Below the pieces are notes generated by a model. It had not been told where the DNA came from. It did not search any database and worked only from the letters and a program-made list of their open reading frames with translations. Shown piece by piece: positions 52,946 through 61,166 of a stretch of 64,000 nucleotides of DNA. Positions within the stretch are counted from its first letter, which is position 1, and each line of letters begins with the position of its first letter. The DNA lies in NCBI RefSeq assembly GCF_019930585.1, contig NZ_CP082839.1:2290001-2354000 (forward strand). Direction: 5' to 3'. The position numbers and the translations under genes are program-made. The DNA is from Sphingomonas nostoxanthinifaciens. Its GTDB lineage: Bacteria > Pseudomonadota > Alphaproteobacteria > Sphingomonadales > Sphingomonadaceae.

Positions 52946-53007
52946 TGGCACAGGTTAAGCCCTGCATCGGTGCGAAATTTGCAACCTCTCCTAACGTAGC
53001 GTTAACC
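52946..53007 (+). promoter_or_regulatory. Sigma-54-like and CtrA-like sites upstream of flhB
   Basis: TGGCAC-N8-GCC (52946-52961) has the GG-N10-GC spacing of a sigma-54 promoter, though the -12 element is weak (AAGC). CTAA-N7-TTAAC (52991-53003, followed by C) differs by one base from the CtrA box TTAA-N7-TTAA. Both lie in the 106-base gap before flhB. Inference only. Confidence 0.4.
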
Positions 53008-53028
53008 TTCTTCGCGCATCCCCCGCGC

Positions 53029-54171
53029 ATGGCCGATACACCGGATCGCGACGAGAAGACCGAAGCCCCGACCGCCAAGCGGCGCAACGACGCCGTCGAG
53101 CAGGGCGACGTCCTCCAGTCGCGCGAATTGGGCACCGCGCTGGTCATTCTCGCCGGTGCCGCGTGGATCGCCTTGGCCGGCCCGTGGATGGTGGGATCGT
53201 GCGAGCAGATGCTGCGCCGTGGCCTCACCTTCGACAGCGGCGACATCGTCGGCTTCGATCCGCTGCGCGCCTTCCTCGCATTGCTGCTGCCCGTCCTGCT
53301 GCCGCTCGCCACCCTGTTCGGGCTGACGCTGGTGGCGGCGATCGGCACGCCCGCGATGCTCGGCTCGCTCGGCTTCCGCTGGAGCGCGCTCGGGTTCAAG
53401 GCCGAGAAGATCAATCCGCTCACCGGCATGAAGCGCGTGTTCGGCGTGCAGGGCCTGATCGAGCTCGGCAAGGGCCTGGCCAAGGTGCTGGTGCTGGGCC
53501 TCGTCGCGTGGTGGCTGCTGCGCAGCCGCATGCCATCGATCATGGGGCTGGGCCGGCAGGATTTCGTCAGCGCCATCGGTTCGATCGGCCACGGTTTTTC
53601 CAGCGCCATCCTCGTCATGGCGCTGGCGCTGGCGTTGATCGCCGGTTTCGACCTGCCCGCGCAGATTATCCAGCGTGCCGGCCGCCTCCGCATGACGAAA
53701 CAGGAGGTGAAGGATGAGCACAAGCAGACCGAAGGCTCGCCCGACGTGAAGATGGCGCTGCGCCGCAAGCAGCACCAGCTCCTCTCCGGCGGCGCGCGCA
53801 AGGCGATGGCGCAGGCCAGCGTCGTGCTCACCAACCCGACCCATTTCGCCGTGGCGCTGCAATATCGCCCCGGCTTCGATTCGGCGCCGATCGTCGTCGC
53901 CAAGGGCCGCGGGGCCACCGCCGCAGCGATCCGCGAGCTGGCGGATGCGCACGCCGTGCCGATCCTGTCCTACCCGCAGCTCGCCCGCGCCATCTACTTC
54001 ACCAGCCGCGAGGGCATGCTGATCCGCGACGATCTCTACATCGCCGTCGCGACCGTCCTGGCGTTCGTCTTCAATCTCGACCGCGCGATGGCCGACGGCG
54101 TCGTCCAGCCGCAGATCGACGTGCCCGAGGCAGCTAGGTTCGATGAGAACGGTAATGCAACCCGTTCTTAA
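53029..54171 (+). CDS. flhB: Flagellar biosynthesis protein FlhB
   Basis: 380 residues. Export-gate component that switches substrate type. MADTPDRDEKTEAPTAKRRN at the N-terminus, four membrane helices within about 30-205, and a cytoplasmic domain whose autocleavage motif NPTH begins at residue 269 (VVLTNPTHFAVAL). The C-terminal YIAVATVLAFVF and preceding VPILSYPQLARAIY are conserved. Upstream candidate CtrA/sigma-54 sites suggest cell-cycle or flagellar control. Confidence 0.96.
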   Translation: MADTPDRDEKTEAPTAKRRNDAVEQGDVLQSRELGTALVILAGAAWIALAGPWMVGSCEQMLRRGLTFDSGDIVGFDPLRAFLALLLPVLLPLATLFGLTLVAAIGTPAMLGSLGFRWSALGFKAEKINPLTGMKRVFGVQGLIELGKGLAKVLVLGLVAWWLLRSRMPSIMGLGRQDFVSAIGSIGHGFSSAILVMALALALIAGFDLPAQIIQRAGRLRMTKQEVKDEHKQTEGSPDVKMALRRKQHQLLSGGARKAMAQASVVLTNPTHFAVALQYRPGFDSAPIVVAKGRGATAAAIRELADAHAVPILSYPQLARAIYFTSREGMLIRDDLYIAVATVLAFVFNLDRAMADGVVQPQIDVPEAARFDENGNATRS

Positions 54172-54218
54172 CCATGGACGGCGCAAGCACTTAACGCGCG
54201 CCGTGCGCCGCCGTTAAC
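54168..54218 (+). promoter_or_regulatory. Three TTAAC half-sites at 23-bp spacing before fliD
   Basis: TTAAC occurs at 54168, 54191 and 54214, exactly 23 bases apart. The first reads TTAACCAT, the form reported for CtrA half-sites, and overlaps the flhB stop. All lie immediately upstream of fliD. The regular spacing favours a binding array; this is inference. Confidence 0.4.
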
Positions 54219-54229
54219 CGGACACAGCC

Positions 54230-56233
54230 ATGACCACGACGAGCAGCACCACAGCCACCAGCAGCACCGCCGCGGCGACGACCACGTCGACGCTCGCGTC
54301 GGCCGGCAGTTCGATCCTGACCTCGCTGAATGCGGGATCGGGCATCGACACCTCGTCGCTCACGACCAACCTGACGCAGGCCACCTTCTCCGCCAAGGAG
54401 CAGGCGCTCAGCACCAAGGAAACCAACAACACCGCGCAGATCAGCTCGCTCGGCACGCTGACCGGCGGCATCGATTCGTTCGCGTCCGCGCTCTCGAGCC
54501 TGGTCTCGGGCGGTACGCTGAACACGCAGGTCACGAGCTCCGACAGCACGGTCCTGACCGCCACCGCGCAGGCCGGCGCGAGCATCTCCAACCTCTCGTC
54601 GCAGATCGAGGTGCGGCAGATCGCGCAGGCGCAGAGCCTCGTCTCCGCCTACCTCACCAACAGCGGCAGCGCGATCGGCACCGGCACGCTCACGCTCAAC
54701 AACGGCACGACCAACTTCACGGTCACGATCGACTCGACCAACAACACGCTTGCCGGCCTCGCCCGCGCGATCAACGCGACATCGAGCGGCGTCACCGCCA
54801 GCATCGTCACGGACTCGACCGGCGCGCGCCTCGTGCTGAAGGGCGCGACCGGCGCGGCGAACGCCTTCACGCTGACCGCCAGTGCGGGCGCGGATGCGAG
54901 CCTGCAGCGCTTCACCAGCGGTGCAAGCGGCATGACGCTCTCGGGAAGCACGGTCAGTTCGGCTTCGCTCACCGACGCGACTACGGCGTCGGTCGGCCAG
55001 GGCAGCTTCACGCTGACCAACGGCGGCACGTCAAAAACGCTGACGATCGACAGCAGCAACGACAATCTCAATGGGCTGGCGAGCGCGATCACCGGCGCCG
55101 GCCTCGGCCTCACCGCCAATGTCGTCACCGACAGCAACGGCGCGCATCTGGAGGTGACCAACACCGACGGCAGCACGCCGTCATTCACGCTGGCGCCCGC
55201 TTCCGATGCGCAGGCGGGCCTGTCGCGCTTCGCCTACGGCACGACCAGCACGACCGGCATGACCACCGCGCAGGCGGCGCAGGACGCGATCATCCGCATG
55301 GATGGCGTCAACATCACGCGTGCGACGAACACGGTGTCCGACGTCGTCCCCGGCGTGACGCTCAGCCTGGTCGCCGCCAAACCCGGCACCACCATATCGC
55401 TCAGCGCCTCGGTCCCCACCGCGGCGATCAGCCAGGCGGTAAGCGACTTCGTCGGCGCCTACAACACGATGAAGGCGGAGATCGCCACGGCCACCGCCGC
55501 GCCCACCGCCTCCGCCGCCGCCGGCCCGCTCTACGGCAATACCGCCATCCAGCAGATGATGAACCAGCTCGCCAAGCTGAGTTCCACCGTCCTCAACTCG
55601 TCGGGCGGCCCATCGAGCCTCGCCGAGATCGGCGTCTCGACCAACCTCGACGGCACGCTGTCGCTCAACTCGGCCACGCTCACCACCGCGCTCCAGAATT
55701 ATCCCGACGCGGTCGAGGCGATGTTCAACCCGACCCAGCACAGCAGCAGCCCGCTCATCAAGATCACGAGCGCGATGGGCGCGGTCGCGCCCGGCACCTA
55801 TGCGGTCAGCGGCGTGACGGCGCAGACCAGCACGTCGTCGGCGCAGGCGACGTTCGGCACCACCAAGGGCATCACGACCGGCTCGACCGTCTATGCCTCG
55901 GTCACCTCCAGCGCGAGCGGGCTGGTGATCGAACCGCAGGGCGACGTCGCCAGCGCGACGATCACGGTCGATCCCGGCCTGGGCGGAGCGCTCAAGGCGA
56001 TCCGCGACGCGCTGCGCGCCACCAACGGCGCGCTCGATACGCTCAGCACGCAGCTGACCGACACCCAGAAGGATCTCGCCACGCAACGCACTACGCTGCA
56101 GGCCAGCGAGGATGCCTATTCGGCGCAGCTCACCACCCAGTTCACGGCGATGACCACCCGCGTGTCCAACTACAACTCGATCAAGAGCTACCTGACGCAG
56201 CAGGTGGCCGTCTGGACCAAGAGCACCAACTGA
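54230..56233 (+). CDS. fliD: Flagellar filament cap protein FliD
   Basis: 667 residues. Ser/Thr-rich, coiled coil at both ends. N-terminal GSGIDTSSLTTNLTQATFSA and C-terminal FTAMTTRVSNYNSIKSYLTQ mark FliD; the body carries two flagellin hook-IN-type repeats (about 148-240 and 254-345: GTGTLTLNNGTTNFTVTID and GQGSFTLTNGGTSKTLTID), then VVPGVTLSLVAAKPGTTISL. It caps the growing filament. fliS follows with a one-base overlap. Confidence 0.94.
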   Translation: MTTTSSTTATSSTAAATTTSTLASAGSSILTSLNAGSGIDTSSLTTNLTQATFSAKEQALSTKETNNTAQISSLGTLTGGIDSFASALSSLVSGGTLNTQVTSSDSTVLTATAQAGASISNLSSQIEVRQIAQAQSLVSAYLTNSGSAIGTGTLTLNNGTTNFTVTIDSTNNTLAGLARAINATSSGVTASIVTDSTGARLVLKGATGAANAFTLTASAGADASLQRFTSGASGMTLSGSTVSSASLTDATTASVGQGSFTLTNGGTSKTLTIDSSNDNLNGLASAITGAGLGLTANVVTDSNGAHLEVTNTDGSTPSFTLAPASDAQAGLSRFAYGTTSTTGMTTAQAAQDAIIRMDGVNITRATNTVSDVVPGVTLSLVAAKPGTTISLSASVPTAAISQAVSDFVGAYNTMKAEIATATAAPTASAAAGPLYGNTAIQQMMNQLAKLSSTVLNSSGGPSSLAEIGVSTNLDGTLSLNSATLTTALQNYPDAVEAMFNPTQHSSSPLIKITSAMGAVAPGTYAVSGVTAQTSTSSAQATFGTTKGITTGSTVYASVTSSASGLVIEPQGDVASATITVDPGLGGALKAIRDALRATNGALDTLSTQLTDTQKDLATQRTTLQASEDAYSAQLTTQFTAMTTRVSNYNSIKSYLTQQVAVWTKSTN

Positions 56234-56622
56234 TGTTCGGCGCCCCTTCCCGTTACGGCGCTCCGGCCGGCCGCTATCGCGACGTCGATGTCCAGGCGCG
56301 CATCGAAGGCGCGTCGCCCCACGGCCTCGTCGCCATCCTGTTCGACGAGCTGCTCAAAGGGCTGGACACGCTGCGCGCGGCCGAACGCACCGGCACCACC
56401 ATGCGCCATGGCGGCGTCCAGTCGCAGGTCGTCTCGATCATCCAGGGGCTCGAGGCCGGGCTCGATCGCCAGCGCGGCGGCGACATCGCCCGCAACCTCG
56501 GCCGGGTCTATCGCCAATCCAGCCGGCTGATCGCGACCTATGGCCCCGAACGCGCCGCCACGCTCGACGAAGCGCGTACCATGCTCGGCGAGATCGCCGG
56601 CGCGTGGTCTTCGATCGGCTGA
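56233..56622 (+). CDS. fliS: Flagellar export chaperone FliS
   Basis: 129 residues, all helical. ARIEGASPHGLVAILFDELL and LRAAERTGTTMRHGGVQSQV match FliS, which binds flagellin C-termini in the cytoplasm and prevents early polymerisation. Coupled to fliD by TGATG. Confidence 0.94.
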   Translation: MFGAPSRYGAPAGRYRDVDVQARIEGASPHGLVAILFDELLKGLDTLRAAERTGTTMRHGGVQSQVVSIIQGLEAGLDRQRGGDIARNLGRVYRQSSRLIATYGPERAATLDEARTMLGEIAGAWSSIG

Positions 56623-56719
56623 CCTCCAAACGACGCCATTAGGGTGAACCGGGCGTAAACCAGAGGTTTTGAACAGCCCGTAACGATGACGGGCGCATCA
56701 GACGAGCTGGAGGTGCCCA

Positions 56720-56980
56720 ATGCCGCTCGCAAAACTTCGCCCGGACTATGAAACATCCAACGCCCGGCCTGCCCCGCGCAGCGCCGACGGTGCCACGGCG
56801 ATCGCCTCGCCCGCCCGCATCCTGCAGGATCGGATCGAGCGTCACGCCCAGTTGGGCGCGATGCAGGACATCGAGAAATGGTCCCCGCGCCGGACGCTCG
56901 CGTTCATCGTGGTGACGACGGCGGCGCTGTGGGCGGCGATCATCGCCGGCGCGGCGCAGGCGATCCACGCCATCGCCTGA
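56720..56980 (+). CDS. Small single-pass membrane protein
   Basis: 86 residues with a GGAGG Shine-Dalgarno six bases before the ATG. A polar N-terminal half (about 1-55) precedes one predicted membrane helix (TLAFIVVTTAALWAAIIAGAA) with the C-terminus AQAIHAIA. No known domain. It follows fliS by 97 bases on the same strand and might belong to the flagellar unit; this is only positional. Confidence 0.6.
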   Translation: MPLAKLRPDYETSNARPAPRSADGATAIASPARILQDRIERHAQLGAMQDIEKWSPRRTLAFIVVTTAALWAAIIAGAAQAIHAIA

Positions 56981-57031
56981 CCGGCCTGGACCCGATCGAT
57001 CCGGGCCGACCAGCCTGGATCGGTCAGGGCC

Positions 57032-57433
57032 TCAGAACGACGACAGCTCGACCCCGACGGCCTCGCAATCGGGATAAATGTCGGGCTTGCACGCCGACAC
57101 GCGCAGGCCCGTCACGCCATGCCGTGCCGCGATCGAGGCATAGACCTCGCGCACGAAGGTCTCCTGCAGGTTGAAGCGGCGGGAACGCGCGATGCGGCCG
57201 ATCTCGGTCCGCAGGAAATCGTAGTTCCACGCCGCCGCCACCTCGTCGGTCGCGGCAAAGGCGGCGGCGTCCAGCAACACCTCCACCGTCACCAGCACGC
57301 GCTGCGGCGTGCCCACCTCGAAATCGTGGAAGCCGATATCGATCGGCACGTCGTAGCCCCGCAGGAAGACGCGATGCGTCCGCGGTGCGAGCGCATCGGG
57401 CACCAGCCCGTCGAGGCGTGGTATCTCGGTCAT
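57032..57433 (-). CDS. folB: FolB-like dihydroneopterin aldolase family protein
   Basis: 133 residues. Tunnel-fold pattern: RVFLRGYDVPIDIGFHDFEV with the conserved Glu, and the catalytic-type Lys in SACKPDIYPDCEAVGVEL. Acts on 7,8-dihydroneopterin in folate synthesis if the family role holds. Coupled by ATGA to the preceding SDR gene, which itself looks like a pteridine reductase. Longer than the minimal FolB by an N-terminal tail. Confidence 0.82.
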   Translation of the reverse strand: MTEIPRLDGLVPDALAPRTHRVFLRGYDVPIDIGFHDFEVGTPQRVLVTVEVLLDAAAFAATDEVAAAWNYDFLRTEIGRIARSRRFNLQETFVREVYASIAARHGVTGLRVSACKPDIYPDCEAVGVELSSF

Positions 57434-58203
57434 GCCTGATCCTGTTTCATATACTGGACGTCGCGCGGCAGCGCGAGGAAGCGTTGGCCCGCATCGACGG
57501 TGATGGTCTGGCCGGTAAGCCGCGGGCTGGCGACGATGAAACGGAGCGCCGCGACCAGATCGTCCGCCTCGACCCCCCGGCCGAGCGCGTTCATGCGGTG
57601 GACCGCCTCGAAATCCTCGCGCGTCTGTTTGCCCGAGACCAATGTCACCGCCGGCGCGATCCCGCAGACGCGGATGCCGCGCCCCGCCAGCACGCGTGCC
57701 GACAGCTCGGTCACACCCGCCAGCGCGATCTTCGACAGCGTGTAGCTGTAGAAATCGGGGTTGGGCTGGGCGAGCTTGGCGTCGAGCAGATTGACCACCA
57801 GTGCGCCGGCTCCGGCCTGCACCGCCGCCGCGAAGGCCTGGGTGAGCAAGGCCGGGCCGCGCACGTTGGCGCTGACATGCGCGTCGAAGCTCGCCGCCGT
57901 CATCGTGCCGAACCCGTCCTCGGCGAAGCGCGAGGCGCTGTTCACCAGCATCGCGGCGGGCGGCATGCCGGCAAGCGCCGCGATCACCTGCGCCGGCCCC
58001 TCGACGCTGGAAAGATCGGCCTGCACCGTGCGTGCGCCGCTGCCGATCTCGGCCGCCAGCGCCTCCGCCTCGCCGGCGGACTCGTGATAGTGGATCAGCA
58101 GCGTCCAGCCGTCGGCGGCGAGCGCGCGCGCGAACACCTTGCCCAGCCGTCGGGCGCCGCCCGTGACGATCGCGGTGCGCGGGGATCCGAATTCGGGCGT
58201 CAT
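57430..58203 (-). CDS. SDR oxidoreductase, FolM/pteridine reductase-like
   Basis: 257 residues from MTPEFGSPRTAIVTGG. The cofactor loop reads TGGARRLG, the TGxxxRxG form of PTR1/FolM rather than the GxxxGxG of most SDRs, and the catalytic YxxxK is in YSYTLSKIALAGV. Likely reduces dihydropterins or dihydrofolate with NADPH. Together with the FolB-like gene it suggests a small pterin/folate unit. The name folM is an inference. Confidence 0.87.
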   Translation of the reverse strand: MTPEFGSPRTAIVTGGARRLGKVFARALAADGWTLLIHYHESAGEAEALAAEIGSGARTVQADLSSVEGPAQVIAALAGMPPAAMLVNSASRFAEDGFGTMTAASFDAHVSANVRGPALLTQAFAAAVQAGAGALVVNLLDAKLAQPNPDFYSYTLSKIALAGVTELSARVLAGRGIRVCGIAPAVTLVSGKQTREDFEAVHRMNALGRGVEADDLVAALRFIVASPRLTGQTITVDAGQRFLALPRDVQYMKQDQA

Positions 58204-58260
58204 GGCGGCGGCGTTAGCCGTGGCGCTCACGCGCGACAACCGCTAAGGGCGCGCGCGTTC

Positions 58261-58776
58261 ATGGCCCACAGCATCGCCTTGCCCGAGATCGTCCCGCTGG
58301 ACCGCGCGCATCCGCTGGATGTCGAGCGGCTGCTCGACACCGCGTTCGGGATCGATCGCCACCGCCGGACCGCCTATCGCATCCGCGCCGGCATGCATCC
58401 GATCGCGCGGCTGTCGCTGGCGGCGCTGGACGAGCATGGCAAGCTGGCCGGTTCGCTGCAAAGCTGGCCGGTGGCGCTCACCGCCGCCGACGGCGCGCAG
58501 ACGCCCCTGGTGCTGGTCGGCCCGGTCGCGATCGCGCCCGAACGCCAGGGCAGCGGGCTCGGCCGCGCGCTGATGAACGAGATGATCGCGCGCGCCGAGG
58601 GCGGCGACCCGCTCGTCCTGATCGGCGATCCCGAATATTATGGCCGTTTCTTCGGCTTCAGCGACGCGGCGACCGGAGGTTGGCAGGTGCCCGGCCCGGT
58701 CGAGCGCCACCGGCTGCTCGCCCGCACCCACGGGCGCACGCTGCCCGCCACCGGCATGCTCACCCCCCGCCGCTGA
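58261..58776 (+). CDS. GNAT family N-acetyltransferase
   Basis: 171 residues. Acetyl-CoA motif VAIAPERQGSGLGRALM, then IGDPEYYGRFFGFSDA, typical of YhbS-like GNATs. N-terminal part is the usual RxxxxDxxxI-type strand-helix. Substrate unknown. Divergent from the SDR gene; DUF1285 gene follows. Confidence 0.92.
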   Translation: MAHSIALPEIVPLDRAHPLDVERLLDTAFGIDRHRRTAYRIRAGMHPIARLSLAALDEHGKLAGSLQSWPVALTAADGAQTPLVLVGPVAIAPERQGSGLGRALMNEMIARAEGGDPLVLIGDPEYYGRFFGFSDAATGGWQVPGPVERHRLLARTHGRTLPATGMLTPRR

Positions 58777-58831
58777 TCGCGGGTCGTGCGGGGGTGACGC
58801 GCACCGCGCAAAGGCGCTAACGCCAGCGGCG

Positions 58832-59383
58832 ATGCCGGAGACCGCACCTCCCCTTGATCCGTCAGGCCTCGCGCTGGCCGAGATCGCGCGCGACGTGGCG
58901 GAGCGGCGGCTGCCGCCGGTGGCCGCGTGGAACCCGACGCATTGCGGCGACAGCCACATGCGCATCGCCCGCGACGGCACCTGGTATCACGAGGGCGCGC
59001 CGATCCGCCGCCCGGCGATGGTGCGTCTGTTCGCGACCATCCTGCGGCGCGAGGCGGACGGCAGCCACGTCCTCGTCACGCCGGCCGAGAAGCTCGACAT
59101 CGCGGTCGAGGATGCCGCCTTCGTCGCCGTCGAGGCCAGGAGCGAAGGCGACGGTGTCGCGCGACGCATCGCCTTTCGCCTCAACACCGACGAGTGGGTG
59201 ATCGCCGGGCCGGACCATTTGCTGACGATGCGGGACGGCATCCCTTATCTCGCCGTGCGCGATGGGCTCGAGGCGCTGGTCGCACGCCCGGTCTTCTACG
59301 AGCTCGCGGAGTTCGCCATCGCCGAGGGGCATGATCCGCTCGGCCTGTGGTCGGACGGTTCATTCATGGCGCTGGCCGGATGA
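58832..59383 (+). CDS. DUF1285 family protein
   Basis: 183 residues. RIARDGTWYHEGAPIRRPAM, LFATILRREADGSHVLVTP, AEKLDIAVEDAAFVAVEA and FYELAEFAIAEGHDPLGLWS follow the DUF1285 pattern. Cytoplasmic, function unknown. It is the first gene of a coupled row: its stop overlaps the Nudix gene start (ATGA), which in turn overlaps the CCA-adding enzyme. Confidence 0.88.
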   Translation: MPETAPPLDPSGLALAEIARDVAERRLPPVAAWNPTHCGDSHMRIARDGTWYHEGAPIRRPAMVRLFATILRREADGSHVLVTPAEKLDIAVEDAAFVAVEARSEGDGVARRIAFRLNTDEWVIAGPDHLLTMRDGIPYLAVRDGLEALVARPVFYELAEFAIAEGHDPLGLWSDGSFMALAG

Positions 59384-59967
59384 CGATGCTGGCGCAGCGG
59401 CTGCGTACCGCCCTGGATGATGCCGCGCATCGGGTCGTGATGGGCCGCGACGACCTGGACTTTCCCGGCGAACCCACGCCGGCGGCGGTGCTGATCGCGA
59501 TCACCGACCGGCCCGAGCCGGGTGTGATCCTGACGCTGCGCCAGCCGCACCTGCGCCGCCATGCCGGCCAGATTTCCTTTCCCGGCGGCCGGATCGACCC
59601 CGGCGACCCTTCGCCGGTGGCCGCCGCATTGCGCGAGGCGCAGGAGGAGATCGCGCTCGATCCCGCATCGGTCGAGATCGTCGGCACCGCCGATCCCTAT
59701 CTCACCGGATCGGGCTACGCGATCGTGCCGGTGGTCGGCGTCGTGCCGCCCGATCTCGCGCTGATGCCGTCCGAGGCAGAGGTTGCGGCAGTGTTTGAGG
59801 TGCCGCTCGCCTTCGTCACCGCCGCCGCCAACCAGGTCGAGCGCAGCGCCACCTTCGGCGGGCGCGAGCGGCGCTTTCACGAGATACAATGGCAGGAACG
59901 GCGCATCTGGGGCATCACCGCCGCCTTGATCGTCGATCTGTCGCAGCGGCTGGCGAATTTCGCATGA
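59380..59967 (+). CDS. Nudix CoA pyrophosphatase-like
   Basis: 195 residues. Nudix box GGRIDPGDPSPVAAALREAQ followed by EEIAL, and the UPF0035-type upstream motif LRRHAGQISFPGGR, which is typical of CoA diphosphatases (NudL family). It hydrolyses coenzyme A or its derivatives. Starts by ATGA overlap after DUF1285 and overlaps the next gene the same way. Confidence 0.93.
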   Translation: MTMLAQRLRTALDDAAHRVVMGRDDLDFPGEPTPAAVLIAITDRPEPGVILTLRQPHLRRHAGQISFPGGRIDPGDPSPVAAALREAQEEIALDPASVEIVGTADPYLTGSGYAIVPVVGVVPPDLALMPSEAEVAAVFEVPLAFVTAAANQVERSATFGGRERRFHEIQWQERRIWGITAALIVDLSQRLANFA

Positions 59968-61166
59968 TCCTGCCCGCCGCCGATTGGGCCGCCCGTCCCA
60001 GCCTCGCGCGGCTGGCCGACGCGCTCGGCGCGCGGGATGGCCACGTGCGCTACGTCGGCGGCGCGGTGCGCGACACGTTGCTGGGCCTGCCGGTCGCCGA
60101 CATCGATCTCGCCACCTGCCTCGTGCCCGAGACGGTGAAGCAGCGCATCCGCGCCGCCGGCTTCCGCGCGGTGCCGACCGGCATCCGCCACGGCACGATC
60201 ACCGCCGTCCTGCCCGACGGCCCGGTCGAGGTGACGACGCTGCGCCGCGACGTCTCGACCGACGGCCGCCACGCCGAAGTCGCCTTCACCGACGACTGGC
60301 AGGAGGATGCCGCGCGGCGGGACTTCACGATCAATGCGCTCTCGGCCGATCCGCTCGCGCGCACCATCCACGATTATTTCGGCGGTCTCGACGACGTCGC
60401 GGCCGGCCGGGTGCGCTTCATTGGCGATCCGCTCCGGCGCATCGCCGAGGATCATCTGCGGATCCTGCGCTTCTTCCGCTTCCACGCCCGTTTCGGTCGC
60501 GGCGCGCCCGATGCGCCGGGGCTCGACGCCTGCACCGCGCGCGCCAACGATCTGATGACGCTCTCGCGCGAGCGGATCGCGCAGGAGATGCTCAAGCTGC
60601 TGGCGGTGGACGATCCCACCCCGACGATCGCGACGATGGCGCGGCACGGCATCCTCGCGCCGATCCTGCCCGAGATCGACGCGGACGGCGTAGAGCGGCT
60701 CGAACGGCTGGTGGCCCGCGAACAGGCGCTCGCCCCGCCCGGCGATGCGCTGCGCCGTCTGTCCGCGTTGCTCCCAGCCGACCCATCGTTGGTCGACGGC
60801 GTCGCGGCGCGGCTCCGCCTTTCCAACGCCCAGCGCAAGCGCCTCGTCGTCGCTGCCGACGCCGATCTCGGCGCGACGCCGCAGGCGCTCGCCCACCGCA
60901 TCGGCAGCGAGGGCGCGCGCGACCGGCTGCTGCTGCGCGCCGACGACCCGAGCCATGGGCTGGCGGCGCTGGCCGGCTGGACGCCGCCGTCATTGCCCCT
61001 GAAAGGCGGCGAGCTGGTCGGCATGGGATTGTCGGCCGGACCGCTCGTCGCGGCGACGCTGCAGGCGATCGAGCGCCAATGGATCGCGGAGGGCTTTCCC
61101 GATGTCGATCGCGTGCTGGCGATCGCGCGCGAGCGCGTGGCTCAGGCGGTCGACGCGAGCAGGTGA
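59964..61166 (+). CDS. cca: CCA tRNA nucleotidyltransferase
   Basis: 400 residues. Adds or repairs the 3' CCA of tRNAs. YVGGAVRDTLLG, the catalytic VADIDLAT, and RRDFTINALSADP with GDPLRRIAEDHLRILRFFRF are the class II nucleotidyltransferase motifs. The neighbouring tRNA-Leu in this window already encodes CCA, so a repair role is expected. Its 3' end overlaps the convergent GGDEF-EAL gene by 25 bases. Confidence 0.95.
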   Translation: MILPAADWAARPSLARLADALGARDGHVRYVGGAVRDTLLGLPVADIDLATCLVPETVKQRIRAAGFRAVPTGIRHGTITAVLPDGPVEVTTLRRDVSTDGRHAEVAFTDDWQEDAARRDFTINALSADPLARTIHDYFGGLDDVAAGRVRFIGDPLRRIAEDHLRILRFFRFHARFGRGAPDAPGLDACTARANDLMTLSRERIAQEMLKLLAVDDPTPTIATMARHGILAPILPEIDADGVERLERLVAREQALAPPGDALRRLSALLPADPSLVDGVAARLRLSNAQRKRLVVAADADLGATPQALAHRIGSEGARDRLLLRADDPSHGLAALAGWTPPSLPLKGGELVGMGLSAGPLVAATLQAIERQWIAEGFPDVDRVLAIARERVAQAVDASR

